Assembly (NCBI GenBank): GCA_001941075.1
Contig: MSHH01000075.1
Coordinates: 24,158-88,157 of the forward strand
Source: Oscillospiraceae bacterium Zagget6
GTDB lineage: Bacteria; Bacillota; Clostridia; Oscillospirales; Oscillospiraceae
Reading direction: 5' to 3'
DNA length: 64,000 nt
In this document: piece by piece, positions 9,893 to 19,994 of the stretch
How positions within the stretch are numbered: the stretch's first letter is position 1
Layout of the letters: each line of letters begins with the position of its first letter
Made by a program: the position numbers and the translations under genes
Notes under the pieces: generated by a model
What the model was told of the DNA's origin: nothing
What the model saw: the letters and a program-made list of their open reading frames with translations, nothing else
The model's database searches: none

Positions 9893-11251
9893 ATGAAAGA
9901 AAACAACAAAATGGAAACCATGCCAATGCCCCAGTTGGTATTGAATATGTCATTGCCCCTGATGATCTCGCTGCTGGTGCAGTCCCTTTACAACATCGTG
10001 GACAGCATCTTTGTGGCCAGGATCGGCGAGGAGGCGCTGACCGCCGTCTCCCTTGCCTACCCGGTGCAGATTTTGATGATTGCCGTGTCAGTAGGCACCA
10101 GCGTGGGCATCAACGCCCTGCTGTCCCGCAGCGTCGGCGCAAAGCAGTACGAGCGCACTACCAACATCGCCACCACCGGTATGCTGTTGGCTCTGGCGGG
10201 CATGGCGGTGTTCATGCTGCTGGGCCTGACCTGCACGGGCTGGTTCGTGGGGATGTTCACCTCTGACCCGGTCATCGGGGCCTACTGCCGCCAGTACCTG
10301 TGGATCTGTATGCTGTTCTGCGCGGGCACCTTTATTGGAACGATGTTCCAGCGGTTTTTGCAGTCCGTGGGCAACACCTTCGACAGCATGGTCTCCCTCA
10401 TCATCGGCGCAGTGACCAACCTGATTTTGGACCCCATTCTGATTTTCGGTCTGCTGGGTCTGCCCGCCATGGGCATCCGGGGCGCGGCCATCGCCACTGT
10501 TATCGGCCAGTGGGTCGGCGGCGCCACCGCCGTCCTGCTCAACCACTTCCATAACCCCACGGTCAACGTCAGCCTGAAAGGGTTCCGGTTCAACAGCCAG
10601 GTACTGGGCCAAATCTACACCGTGGGCCTGCCGACCATCATCACCCAGGCCTTGGGCAGCGTTATGGTCACGGCGGTCAACGCCATTCTCATCTCCTACT
10701 CCTCCACGGCGGTTGCCTTCTTCGGGGTGTACTACAAGCTGCAAAACTTCCTGTTCATGCCCATGAACGGCTTGGGCCAGGCCACTATCCCCATCGTGGG
10801 GTACAGCTACGGCGCGGACCGGAAAGACCGCATCCTGGCGCTGTTCAAGGTGGTGCTGCCCGTGTCCTGGGCCATCTCCCTGGTGATGACGGTGATTTTC
10901 TGGGCGTTCCCCTCTCAGCTGCTGTCCATCTTCTCCGCCAGCGAGACCATGCTGGCCCTGGGCGTCCCCGCCCTGCGCATCATCTCCCCCACCTTCGCTT
11001 TCGCCTCCACCACCATGATTTTGGGCTACTCCCTGTCCGGCTTGGGCAACGGCGTGGTGAATATGCTGGGCACTGCCATTCGACAGTTCATTCTGCTGGT
11101 GCCAGGTATCTGGCTGCTGGCCTGGATGTTTGGCGTAGACTACGCCTGGTACGCTTTCTGGGTGGCCGAGATCGCCGCCACAGCTTACGCCGCTTGCATG
11201 ACGGTGCGGGAACTGCGGCAAAAGAACATTCTTGGCGCCAAGAAGGATTAA
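9893..11251 (+). CDS. MATE family efflux transporter
   Basis: Multi-TM; VLNMSLPLMISLLVQSLYNIVDSIFVARIGEEALTAVSLAYP; start after AAAGGAG RBS. Confidence 0.93.
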   Translation: MKENNKMETMPMPQLVLNMSLPLMISLLVQSLYNIVDSIFVARIGEEALTAVSLAYPVQILMIAVSVGTSVGINALLSRSVGAKQYERTTNIATTGMLLALAGMAVFMLLGLTCTGWFVGMFTSDPVIGAYCRQYLWICMLFCAGTFIGTMFQRFLQSVGNTFDSMVSLIIGAVTNLILDPILIFGLLGLPAMGIRGAAIATVIGQWVGGATAVLLNHFHNPTVNVSLKGFRFNSQVLGQIYTVGLPTIITQALGSVMVTAVNAILISYSSTAVAFFGVYYKLQNFLFMPMNGLGQATIPIVGYSYGADRKDRILALFKVVLPVSWAISLVMTVIFWAFPSQLLSIFSASETMLALGVPALRIISPTFAFASTTMILGYSLSGLGNGVVNMLGTAIRQFILLVPGIWLLAWMFGVDYAWYAFWVAEIAATAYAACMTVRELRQKNILGAKKD

Positions 11252-11271
11252 ACGGCTACAAAATGCACATA

Positions 11272-11322
11272 AAAATACCTGACCGGGCAAAAAATGAGCC
11301 AGGTCAGGTATTTTTTTTGCTC
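11272..11322. terminator. Terminator between MATE and alpha-galactosidase genes
   Basis: AAAATACCTGACCgggcaaaaaatgagccaGGTCAGGTATTTTTTTT. Confidence 0.85.
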
Positions 11323-11337
11323 TTTTTTCAGGGCGGG

Positions 11338-13524
11338 TCAATCCACCGCCTCCAGATGGAACTGCATGGAGGAGAACTCCGGCACCTCTCTGGGGATGGG
11401 CAGCCCGGCGTGCATCAGCGCCGCGCCAGAGAGAACCAGATTCTTGTCGGCCACTCGGTAACGACGCTTGGGGTCCAGCCCTTTCAGATGCAGGTACTCC
11501 TGGGGACCGTTGACCGTCAGGCTGGTGACCACCACGCTGACCAGAGCGGCAGCGCGGTCCTTGGTGACGGACATCCAGGCGGTGAAGTTCCCCGGCTGGA
11601 AGGGGTCGGTCAGCCGATAATAGTCCCCGAAGAAAATAATGGGGTAATAAGTGCGGAACGCCTCGGTCTGCTCCCGGCAGACGGTGACCTCGTCGGCGTT
11701 CAGGTGGGTGGCGTCCAGCTCATAGCCAAAGGTACCGCACATGGACACCACCGCCTTGGTTTTCAGCGGCACATGGGGGCTGGACTCGGAGACATGAGCG
11801 CCCATGCTGCTGATGGGATAGAGGAAGGACGTGCCGTAGTGGAGCTTGAGCCGGTCCAGCGGCTTGGTGTTGTCGGACACCCAATATTGTGGGTAGAAGG
11901 TCAGCATGGCCGGGTCGTACCGCCCGCCGCCGCCGGAGCAGCCCTCAAAGAGGATGTCCGGGTGGGTGTTGATGATGCGGTCCATCACCCGGTACAGGCC
12001 CAGCACATAGCGGTGGTAGACCTCCCCCTGCCGCTCAGCGGGCAGGGCGTTGGACCAGATGTCGGTGATAGAGCGGTTGATGTCCCACTTCATATAAACG
12101 ATGTTGGCGCTGTCCAGCACCTGATTGACAGAGCGGATGAGGTAGTCCTGCACGTCCCGGCGGGTCAGGTCCAGCACAAGCTGGTTCCGGCTGCGGACGG
12201 CGTGACGGCCTGGAATTTCCATCACCCAGTCCGGGTGGGCGCGGTAGAGATCGGAGTCCTCGGAGACCATCTCCGGCTCGAACCAGATGCCGAACTGCAT
12301 CCCCAGGTCGTTGATCTGCTGAACCAGTGTGTTCAGGCCGCACTTGATTTTATTCGTGTTCACCACCCAGTCGCCCAGGCCGGAGTTGTCGTCGTCCCGC
12401 TTGCCAAACCAGCCGTCGTCCATCACCAGCAGGTCCACCCCCAACTGCTGGGCGGATTTCGCAATTTCCACCAGTTTCCGGTCGTCGAAGTCCATAAAGG
12501 CGGCTTCCCAGGTGTTGATGAGAATAGGACGGGTCTCCCGCATATACTTGCTCTTGCAGAGGTTGGTGCGGAAGAAGTCATGGTACAGGTGGGAGAGGCC
12601 GGTCAGTCCCTGCTGGGAGAAGGCCATCAGCACCTCCGGCCCCTCGAAGGATTCACCGGGGGCCAGAGCGAAGTCGAACTGCTTGGGGTGAATCCCCATC
12701 AGCACCCGGAGCTGGTCGTACTGGTCCAGCTCCACCTCCGCCAGAAAGCTGCCGGAGTACATAAACGCCATGCCGTAGCAGTCGCCGTGGTCCTCGGTGG
12801 CATCGTGGTCGCAGAGGATGAGGAAGGGGTTCTGCTGGTGGGAGGAAGTCCCACGGACCGACTGAATGGTATGGACGTGGTGGGTCAGCTTCTGCCGCTC
12901 CACCTGCCGCTCCTGACCGTACCTGCCGGGGAAACTGATGAGGTCGTATTTCGCCCCGTTCAGGAAGTCCAGACAGGCGGACATAATGCGCTGGAGGTGA
13001 ATGGTCCCCGTGCCGCCGTTTGTGACCTTGACGGCCCGGGTGATGATGTCCGCCTCCTCAAAGACGGCGTAGAGCAGCGTCACCTGCACCTTGCTGACCG
13101 CGTCCTCCAGCAAAATTTCCAGCGTCTGGACATGGTCGTTTTCGGTGGCGAAGCAGGTGGGCAGGCCCTTCAGCCGGTATTTTCCTTCGCTGATTTGATA
13201 GGACTGGAACCGCCCGTCGAAGGCGCGGCTGCCGTCGGGGTTGACCACCTGAATAGAGGGCACCCGGAAGTCCCCCTGCTGCTGAGTGGGGAACTCCTGA
13301 GGCTGGGCGTCCAGGGAGAAGGTCCGCTGATAGCGGGAGTCGTAGGGGTTGCCAGAAAAGCCCCGGTCATACTGCATGATTTGGTAAGACAGGTCCTCGT
13401 CCTCCAGGGACGGGCCGTAATAGAGGTGCATTAAGTAATTCAGATTGCCAATTTGCAGCTGATAGGAGGAATTGCGCGTCTGGAGCGTAAAGGTCCACTT
13501 TGTTTTGTTGAATTCAATCGACAT
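11338..13524 (-). CDS. Alpha-galactosidase, GH36 family
   Basis: VDLLVMDDGWFGKRDDDNSGLGDW, YMKWDINRSI, FEGCSGGGGRYD. Confidence 0.95.
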   Translation of the reverse strand: MSIEFNKTKWTFTLQTRNSSYQLQIGNLNYLMHLYYGPSLEDEDLSYQIMQYDRGFSGNPYDSRYQRTFSLDAQPQEFPTQQQGDFRVPSIQVVNPDGSRAFDGRFQSYQISEGKYRLKGLPTCFATENDHVQTLEILLEDAVSKVQVTLLYAVFEEADIITRAVKVTNGGTGTIHLQRIMSACLDFLNGAKYDLISFPGRYGQERQVERQKLTHHVHTIQSVRGTSSHQQNPFLILCDHDATEDHGDCYGMAFMYSGSFLAEVELDQYDQLRVLMGIHPKQFDFALAPGESFEGPEVLMAFSQQGLTGLSHLYHDFFRTNLCKSKYMRETRPILINTWEAAFMDFDDRKLVEIAKSAQQLGVDLLVMDDGWFGKRDDDNSGLGDWVVNTNKIKCGLNTLVQQINDLGMQFGIWFEPEMVSEDSDLYRAHPDWVMEIPGRHAVRSRNQLVLDLTRRDVQDYLIRSVNQVLDSANIVYMKWDINRSITDIWSNALPAERQGEVYHRYVLGLYRVMDRIINTHPDILFEGCSGGGGRYDPAMLTFYPQYWVSDNTKPLDRLKLHYGTSFLYPISSMGAHVSESSPHVPLKTKAVVSMCGTFGYELDATHLNADEVTVCREQTEAFRTYYPIIFFGDYYRLTDPFQPGNFTAWMSVTKDRAAALVSVVVTSLTVNGPQEYLHLKGLDPKRRYRVADKNLVLSGAALMHAGLPIPREVPEFSSMQFHLEAVD

Positions 13525-13641
13525 AAAAAAGTCCTCTCTTTTCGTTGCAGTTGGTGATTGTGTTCGCAAGAATTGTACCCATTATACTGAACCAGACGAA
13601 AAAGTATATGGAAAAATGGAGAGCAAAACTGACCTTGTGTG

Positions 13642-14295
13642 TTACCCTTCCGCCGTGGTCAGCAGCTCGGAAAAATCCCGGATGTAAGCGTGGCACAGCC
13701 GCCGCATCTCCTCTTCTCGACTGGCAAAGAGGGAGTCATAGACGCCGGTGACGGTCAGCCCGGCGGCCTTTGCTCCAGCGCAGGAGACGGGAGAATCGTC
13801 GAAGAACCAACACTCCTCCGGCGTGACCCCCAGCCGCTCCAGAGCGGCAGCGAAGGCCGCTGTGGAACGCTTCTCCATGCCCAGGTCAGAAGCGTAGACG
13901 ATTTGAGAGAAATAATCCTCAATGCCGTGGTGGTGCAGCGCCGCCTGACACAGCACCGGTTCGCAGGAGGTGTAAATCGCCATGGTCCTCCCCTCCCCTG
14001 CGCACTGCTCCAGAAAAGCGCGGACATGGGGCTTGAGCGGGATGCGGTCCCGGTACTCCGTCAGGGCCATGCGCCGCCACTCCGCCATGATGTCCTCCGG
14101 CGAGTCGGGGATGTGGCAGTATTCCTTTGTAAACTGGGCCGCCAAGGGAAAAATCGTGTGGATGACCCCCTGGTTGTATTCCTCGGTCCAGGGAATCCCT
14201 CGTTTGGCTAAAAAATCCACGTCGATTTGCCGCCACACCCTGGCGGAGTCGATCAGCGTGCCATCCAGGTCGAATAAGTACATAAAGCGCCTCAT
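13642..14295 (-). CDS. HAD family phosphatase (beta-phosphoglucomutase-like)
   Basis: FDLDGTLIDSARVW; CWFFDDSPVSCAGAKAAGLTV. Confidence 0.88.
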   Translation of the reverse strand: MRRFMYLFDLDGTLIDSARVWRQIDVDFLAKRGIPWTEEYNQGVIHTIFPLAAQFTKEYCHIPDSPEDIMAEWRRMALTEYRDRIPLKPHVRAFLEQCAGEGRTMAIYTSCEPVLCQAALHHHGIEDYFSQIVYASDLGMEKRSTAAFAAALERLGVTPEECWFFDDSPVSCAGAKAAGLTVTGVYDSLFASREEEMRRLCHAYIRDFSELLTTAEG

Positions 14296-14304
14296 TTCCG
14301 AATA

Positions 14305-14482
14305 AAAAGCTATTAGCTGTTAGCTTTTAGCTATTAGCTTGGCGGTGCGCCCTTTTAAGCACTACACTTTTGCCTTACAAACAACTATTCCAGCTATTGG
14401 CTTGGCAGCGTTCCTTTTAAAGCTCTGCGCTTTGGGTTGACGATACCTGACTAACAGCTAATGGCTAACGGCTAACAGCTTA
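14305..14482. repeat. Interspersed repeat copy R1 with TTAGCTATTAGC-type heptad terminal inverted repeats
   Basis: Left AAAAGCTATTAGCTGTTAGCTTTTAGCTATTAGCTT; right AACAGCTAATGGCTAACGGCTAACAGCTTATT (inverse complement-like); also seen at 22.8 and 31.6 kb. Confidence 0.7.
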
Positions 14483-14493
14483 TTTCTAACAGT

Positions 14494-14931
14494 TCAGTCA
14501 AACAGCGCCAGCAGCACCCCATAGAGGACGCTGGAGCCGATACCGAACACCAGCACCGGCCCGGCGATGGTGAACATTTTGGCGGCCATACCGGTGATGA
14601 AGCCCTCGCTTTTGAACTCCATGGCCGGGCTGACAATGGAGTTAGCGAAGCCCGTCACTGGTACCAGCGTCCCCGCCCCGGCGTGTTTTGCCAGCTTGTC
14701 GTAGACGTTCAGCCCGGTGAACAAGGCGGAGAGGAAAATGAGCGAGATGGTGACGCAGGTCCCCGCGTCCTGCTGGCTCAGGCCAAAGCTCTGCCAGAGC
14801 AGCTGGAGGGCCTGCCCCACGCAGCAAATGCCCCCGCCCACCAAAAAGGCCAGACAGAGGTCCTTCCACAGGGGGGACGGGGTGCTTTTGCGGTTGACCA
14901 TCTCGCCAAATTCCTGATTTGTCATATCCAT
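14494..14931 (-). CDS. spoVAC: Stage V sporulation protein AC
   Basis: PLWKDLCLAFLVGGGICCVGQALQLLW...GAGTLVPVTGFANSIVSPAMEFKSEG. Confidence 0.88.
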   Translation of the reverse strand: MDMTNQEFGEMVNRKSTPSPLWKDLCLAFLVGGGICCVGQALQLLWQSFGLSQQDAGTCVTISLIFLSALFTGLNVYDKLAKHAGAGTLVPVTGFANSIVSPAMEFKSEGFITGMAAKMFTIAGPVLVFGIGSSVLYGVLLALFD

Positions 14932-14998
14932 ATGGGTTTGTTCCTTTCCTTTGGTTGCAATTAGGGTTTCCCGGAAAGGAACAAACCATACGTAACAT

Positions 14999-15871
14999 TT
15001 AGCCGATGGTGATGGTCCAGGCGAAGTCCTTGCTCGCGCCGGGGGCCAGCTCGACGTGCTTGCCCGCCTCGTTGACACTGTTGGCCCAGCCGTTCCACGG
15101 CTCCATGCAGACGAAGGATTCCACGTCCTGCTGCCACAGCACACCGTTGGTGAACACTGCCTCGTCAAAGGCCACTTCAACGGTGTGTCCGTTGCCCGCA
15201 TCGGTCAGCCGCATGGGGCTTTTCACACCGGTCAGCAGTCGGATGGAGTCTGCGCTGCCCGGCTTTTTGGTCAGGGTCAGCACAGCGGGGGCGGCGGGCT
15301 GGGTGCCCTTGGCGTTCTCGGAGCAGGTGGCGGCGGTGATGTCAAAGCTGACGTTCTCCAGCTTGCTGGCGGCGAAGTAGGGGTGGAAGCCCACGCTGAA
15401 GGGCAACGGTTTGTCGCCGGTATTCTCCACCGTCAGGGTCAGCCCAGCAGTGGGGCCGTTCAGAGTGTAGCGCATGGTCAGCAGGAAGTCGAAGGGATAG
15501 ACGAACTTGGTCAGGCCATTGGGGGCCAGAGTCAGCTCAATGGCATCGTCCGCCGCCGTCTTGACTTGCCAGGGCACCAGGTCCGCGAAGCCGTGGATCT
15601 CCATGGGGTAGTCCGCGCCGCCGAAGGTGTGAACGCCGCCGTCCGGCTTGCCGCAGTTGGGGAACAGGATGGGAATGCCGCAGCGGGGGCGGTCAGTGGA
15701 CTCAAAGTTTTTGTCCCGCAGCCAGAGATATTCTTCGCCGCCTTTGGTGAAGGAAGTAGCCATGCCGCCCTTTTCGGGGGTGACGGTCAGCGCGCAGTCG
15801 CCGTCGGTCAGGGTGATGGTCGCGTAGGTGACGCCGTAGTTTTCGTAGACGCCGTTGGTCAGTTTAGACAT
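14999..15871 (-). CDS. Aldose 1-epimerase family protein
   Basis: PRCGIPILFPNCG..., GFHPYFAAS, VCMEPWNGWANSVN. Confidence 0.88.
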   Translation of the reverse strand: MSKLTNGVYENYGVTYATITLTDGDCALTVTPEKGGMATSFTKGGEEYLWLRDKNFESTDRPRCGIPILFPNCGKPDGGVHTFGGADYPMEIHGFADLVPWQVKTAADDAIELTLAPNGLTKFVYPFDFLLTMRYTLNGPTAGLTLTVENTGDKPLPFSVGFHPYFAASKLENVSFDITAATCSENAKGTQPAAPAVLTLTKKPGSADSIRLLTGVKSPMRLTDAGNGHTVEVAFDEAVFTNGVLWQQDVESFVCMEPWNGWANSVNEAGKHVELAPGASKDFAWTITIG

Positions 15872-16109
15872 AGAGAAAGCCCCTTTCAGATATGGTTTTC
15901 GTTTGCGTGGGCCGCTCACTGGCGGCGACACTGTTGATAGGAGGATTATACCATAGATTTTCCGCAAAAAACAGCCCCTTTGTCATTCTGCGCTCTATAT
16001 TGGCAAAATTCTTTGCGGTCCACCGGTTCTTCCGCCCTTCCTGCTCGTCAAAATATCCAATCCTTTTCCCACAACTTCTCTGATTTTCGTGGAAAACTGC
16101 ATCTGCCGG

Positions 16110-16138
16110 TTGACATTTCTTTTAACAGACTTTATAAT
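16110..16138 (+). promoter_or_regulatory. Sigma-A type promoter for aminotransferase
   Basis: TTGACA-17-TATAAT. Confidence 0.75.
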
Positions 16139-16232
16139 ATAAATCAATGTAAGGGTTTTTGCATCCTGCGGCTTGTCCACTGGCGGCAGCTCTTTCACAG
16201 AAACAGGCATTTTTTAGTAAGGAGATTTTTTT

Positions 16233-17453
16233 ATGAGTGAGTTTAAAGTAGCAGCCAGAATGGCTCCGGTCCACTCCGACATCCGCGGCCCGCTGTTCGT
16301 CGAGGCCAACGCCATGACCGCCAGAGGCATCCCGGTCATGAAGCTGAACACCGGCAACCCCGCCACCTTCGGCTTCGGTATGCCCGACAGTCTGCGCTCC
16401 GCCCTGCTGGACAATGTTGACAAGGCCGTTGGTTACTGCGACCTGAAAGGTATGCCGGAGGCGCGACAGGCCATCTATGACTACCACACCAACAAAAAGA
16501 ACCTGACCGGTGTGTCTATGGACCGCATTTTCGTGGGCAACGGCGTTAGTGAGGTTGCCAACATGGTGGCCACCGCCCTGTTCGACGTGGGCGATGAGAT
16601 TTTGGTCCCCTCCCCCAGCTATTCTCTGTGGACCAACCTGGTCTATCTGTCCGAGGCCACCCCGGTGTTCTACACCTGCGACGAGAAGTCCAACTGGTAT
16701 CCTGACCTGGACGACATCCGCAGCAAGATCACCCCCAAGACCAAGGCCCTGCTGCTCATCAACCCCAACAACCCCACCGGCGCGGTCTATCCCGACGAGG
16801 TCATTCTGGGCCTGGCGCAGATCGCCCGTGAGAACAACCTGTTCATCCTGTCCGACGAAATTTATGACCGCCTGCTGATGGACGGCGTCACCCACCGCTC
16901 CACCGCAGAGCTGGCCCCGGACCTGCCAGTCATCACCTTCAACGGCCTGTCCAAGTCCCACATCGTCTGCGGCTTCCGCTGCGGCTGGATGGTCATCACT
17001 GGCCCGGAGAGCTTCACCGTTCCCGCCACCGAAGCCATCCAGAAGATCGCCGCCATGCGGCTCTGCGGCAACGCCCTGACCCAGCTGGTCATCCCCGCCG
17101 CCCTCAACGACCCGGAGAGCACCGAGGCTATGATGGTCCCCGGAGGCCGCCTTTATGAGCAGCGGGAGGCCACCTGTAAGGCTCTGGACAAGATTCCCGG
17201 CATCACCTACGTGAAGAACCACGCCGCGTTCTATCTGTTCCCCAAGATTGACACCAAGAAGTTTAAGATCACCAACGACAAGGAGTTCGCCATGGACATC
17301 CTGCACAACACCCAGGTGCTGTTTGTCCCCGGCAGCGGCTTCGACTGGCCGGAACCCGACCACTTCCGTCTGGTCATGCTCCCCAAGCCGGAGGAGATCA
17401 CCGCCGCTTTGGGCCGCATTGGTGATTATCTGGCTACTTATCATCAGGACTAA
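16233..17453 (+). CDS. PLP-dependent class I/II aminotransferase (AlaA-like)
   Basis: LLLINPNNPTGAVYPDEV, ILSDEIYDRLL, FNGLSKSHIVCGFRCGW. Confidence 0.92.
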   Translation: MSEFKVAARMAPVHSDIRGPLFVEANAMTARGIPVMKLNTGNPATFGFGMPDSLRSALLDNVDKAVGYCDLKGMPEARQAIYDYHTNKKNLTGVSMDRIFVGNGVSEVANMVATALFDVGDEILVPSPSYSLWTNLVYLSEATPVFYTCDEKSNWYPDLDDIRSKITPKTKALLLINPNNPTGAVYPDEVILGLAQIARENNLFILSDEIYDRLLMDGVTHRSTAELAPDLPVITFNGLSKSHIVCGFRCGWMVITGPESFTVPATEAIQKIAAMRLCGNALTQLVIPAALNDPESTEAMMVPGGRLYEQREATCKALDKIPGITYVKNHAAFYLFPKIDTKKFKITNDKEFAMDILHNTQVLFVPGSGFDWPEPDHFRLVMLPKPEEITAALGRIGDYLATYHQD

Positions 17454-17508
17454 TCATCAGGACTAAAAAACTCGCCTGAGCAGTCGTATTTTTCCATAAC
17501 AACGCAAC

Positions 17509-17543
17509 GGGGACCGGGTATTGTACCCGGCCCCCTGTTTTTG
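17509..17543 (+). terminator. Rho-independent terminator
   Basis: GGGACCGGGTAttgTACCCGGCCCCCTGTTTTT. Confidence 0.75.
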
Positions 17544-17605
17544 TCGGTTGCGAATCCGTCCATCACGACCGGCTCGTATTCGTCTAACGGCTCATCAACA
17601 CAGAT

Positions 17606-17953
17606 TCACAGCAACACAAACGTGACCCCATTGTTGTATCGGTCCAGGTCTTTGTCGTTCCGCAGGTCCTCCGCCAGGGAAAACGCCTGGAGGGTGGCAC
17701 TGTTGAAGATGGAGAAATCCTCTCCGGGGATGAAATCCTTGATTTGTCCCCGCAACTTCTGACCGCCCAGCTCCCGACGGATGGCGACCCGTATCTTGCC
17801 ACCCTTGCCGGAGCTGCCGTAGCCGTGGATCAGCTTGACTGCCCGGCACCCCATGCGGCGGCTGGTGTACAGCTCGCCGCTCAAGCGGCGGAGCGCCTGG
17901 TCTACGGTGGGCATCCCCGCCTCCAGGTTGACGACACGGATGGTCTGTTTCAC
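17606..17953 (-). CDS. Smr domain protein
   Basis: 115 aa; VNLEAGMPTVDQALRRL...CRAVKLIHGYGSSGKGGKIRVAIRREL. Confidence 0.85.
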   Translation of the reverse strand: MKQTIRVVNLEAGMPTVDQALRRLSGELYTSRRMGCRAVKLIHGYGSSGKGGKIRVAIRRELGGQKLRGQIKDFIPGEDFSIFNSATLQAFSLAEDLRNDKDLDRYNNGVTFVLL

Positions 17954-18122
17954 GATGGGTCCCTCCTCGCCTGTTTCTTCTAAGACAAGAAGTTATTGTA
18001 GCACACTTCTGAAAATTGCACAACCGCAGGGAGAAATTTTACGAAAAAAACAGGCCACTTTTCAGAAAAAAAGGGTTTACAACCGGGGGGAAGGCTGTTA
18101 TAATAACATCTGTTGGAGATAT

Positions 18123-18198
18123 GCACCCGTAGTTCAATGGATAGAGCGTCAGATTCCGGTTCTGAATGGTGGGGGTTCGAGTCCCTTCGGGTGTACCA
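18123..18198 (+). tRNA. tRNA-Arg (anticodon CCG)
   Basis: GCACCCG/CGGGTGT acceptor stem, TCAGA-TTCCGGT-TCTGA anticodon arm, GGGGGTTCGAGTCCC T-arm, encoded CCA. Confidence 0.95.
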
Positions 18199-18201
18199 AC
18201 T

Positions 18202-18248
18202 GATTCCCGTTGATTTGTTCTCAAATCAACGGGAATTGTTTTGTTTTT
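18202..18248 (+). terminator. Terminator after tRNA-Arg
   Basis: ATTCCCGTTGATTTGttctCAAATCAACGGGAATTGTTTTGTTTTT. Confidence 0.85.
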
Positions 18249-18370
18249 AATAGAAAATCCGCTGATAAAGTGCAAACTCTACCAGCGGGTTTTTCGTTTT
18301 GCCCCAATTTTTACCCCTGGATTTTTTACCCCTGGAGTGAACATATTTTTCATCTTCAATTATTCATGCA

Positions 18371-18958
18371 TTAACCTGGTTCCAGCGAATTTTGAAAATC
18401 AGTGGCTGCTGTCATCTGCGGCCAATACCAGTCGGTAAACAGCTTTTGAATAATGTCAAGCAGATCTGCATCGGTTAAACTTCTCTTGCCTTGCAAGTGA
18501 AGTGCCACTGCGGAAAAAACGCCGGAAAAGAACATGTCTGTCACCACCTCCTTTTTGGGTGTATCGGCAATTTTCACATCGATGTTATCAATCGTTTTTT
18601 CTCTCATTCTTCTGATAAAATGGGAAAGATTCTGTTCCGACATCAAAACGAGGATTCGCTCTGTGTTTTCGTGAAAGCATTTAATGAAAATTTCAAAGAA
18701 GTGCCTGTCATATGTGTTGTTTTCCTCGCCATACTCTTCCAAAGTCTCCCTTGTCTGTTTGAAAAAGCAGTCCTCCGCATATTCAATCAAATCAAAGACA
18801 TCTTTGAAGTACCTGTAAAAAGTTGCGCGGCTGTACCCCGCCAGATTGATAATCTCCCGGACGGTGATTTGGGTTACACTTTTCTTCTGGGCTAGCTGGA
18901 AGAATGAATTGACAAGGGCTTCTCTTGTGGCATCCGTGATTTCTGGCTGTTTTTTCAT
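18371..18958 (-). CDS. TetR/AcrR family regulator (paralog of 36729-37289)
   Basis: MKKQPEITDATREALVNSFFQLAQKKSVTQITVREIINLAGYSRATFYRYFKDVFDLIEYAED; near-identical HTH to the second TetR. Confidence 0.9.
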   Translation of the reverse strand: MKKQPEITDATREALVNSFFQLAQKKSVTQITVREIINLAGYSRATFYRYFKDVFDLIEYAEDCFFKQTRETLEEYGEENNTYDRHFFEIFIKCFHENTERILVLMSEQNLSHFIRRMREKTIDNIDVKIADTPKKEVVTDMFFSGVFSAVALHLQGKRSLTDADLLDIIQKLFTDWYWPQMTAATDFQNSLEPG

Positions 18959-19069
18959 ATTGTTCTCCTGTGACATATCCTATATCAAAAAGCGATTGCC
19001 CCTTTTCATGGGCAGGCATTATCATTTTACAGCAGCGATTCCCGAAAAACAAGCGGCATCGGTCCATCG

Positions 19070-19146
19070 TGAGACATTTGTCTCAAATTGTCACTTGATG
19101 AACGATGTGTGCCACGGTATAATATCATTGTAAGACATCTGTTATA
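19070..19146 (+). promoter_or_regulatory. Operator-flanked promoter P1 (nitroreductase)
   Basis: TGAGACA-TT-TGTCTCA palindrome, TTGATG (19095)-17-TATAAT (19118), downstream TAAGACATCTGTTATA. Confidence 0.7.
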
Positions 19147-19231
19147 CCATGAATCAGCTGGAATTAACAGCTGATTCCGCAGGAGGGTCAGCAGTGGCCC
19201 CATCATCACGAAGCCGGGTAAGGAGGCCGTT

Positions 19232-19900
19232 ATGACATTACAGGAAGCCATGAGCGCACGACATAAAGTGAGCAAATACAAGGATACGCCGTTGCCAGCG
19301 GATGTTGTTCAGAAACTCAACGACAGAATCGAAGCGCAGAATCAGGAATACGGTTTGAATATCCAGCTTGTTACAGAGCACAAGGACGCGATGCCGGGGG
19401 TCATAGCAGCGCTGATGTCCAAGGGCGTCAAAAACTATATCATCCTCGCGGGGCCTGATACGCCGGACGTTGATGAGAAGCTGGGCTACAGCAGCGCCGA
19501 TTTGATGCTTTACGCGCAAACCCTCGGGCTGAATAGCTGGTGGATCGGCGGTATGTACAGCCGCAAGAACGCGAAGAAGAACTCTAACGCAGGAGATAAC
19601 GCGAAAATCATCGGGATCGTTGTGGTCGGCTATGGTCAAGACCAGGGCGTTCCGCACAAATCCAAAGCTGCGTCAGATGTATCGTCCTACGAAGGTACTG
19701 CCCCGGAATGGTTCAAGGCAGGCGTTTCAGCGGTCCTGTTAGCGCCGACGGCGATGAACAAGCAGGCATTTACCATCAAGGGCAAGGGCAATCAGGTGAG
19801 CATGACCTGCGACAACGGCTCCTATTCCGGTGCTGATTTGGGCATTGGCAAATATCATTTTGAGCTGGGCGCCGGCAAGGACAATTTTGAATGGGCATGA
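19232..19900 (+). CDS. Nitroreductase family protein
   Basis: MTLQEAMSARHKVSKYKDTPLP...YSSADLMLYAQTLGLNSWWIGGMYSRKN. Confidence 0.88.
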   Translation: MTLQEAMSARHKVSKYKDTPLPADVVQKLNDRIEAQNQEYGLNIQLVTEHKDAMPGVIAALMSKGVKNYIILAGPDTPDVDEKLGYSSADLMLYAQTLGLNSWWIGGMYSRKNAKKNSNAGDNAKIIGIVVVGYGQDQGVPHKSKAASDVSSYEGTAPEWFKAGVSAVLLAPTAMNKQAFTIKGKGNQVSMTCDNGSYSGADLGIGKYHFELGAGKDNFEWA

Positions 19901-19931
19901 TCGTCCCGTGCGACAATCCAAATGGATAACA

Positions 19932-19980
19932 AAAACCGGCAGGTCGTCACAGAAATCGTGGCGGCCTGCCGGATATTTTT
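19932..19980. terminator. Terminator between nitroreductase and TetR genes
   Basis: CCGGCAGGtcGTCACagaaatcGTGGCggCCTGCCGGATATTTTT. Confidence 0.7.
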
Positions 19981-19994
19981 GCGTTTATAGGCGT

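Noticed and set aside
11194-13434. 746-aa plus-strand ORF opposite the alpha-galactosidase
   Set aside because: Antisense to clear GH36 sequence
14932-15201. N-terminal extension of the SpoVAC ORF
   Set aside because: Overlaps the epimerase gene out of frame; SpoVAC starts at MDMTNQEF
18039-18275. 78-aa ORF PEGTRTPTIQNRNLTLYPLNYG over tRNA-Arg
   Set aside because: Typical spurious antisense translation of a tRNA gene
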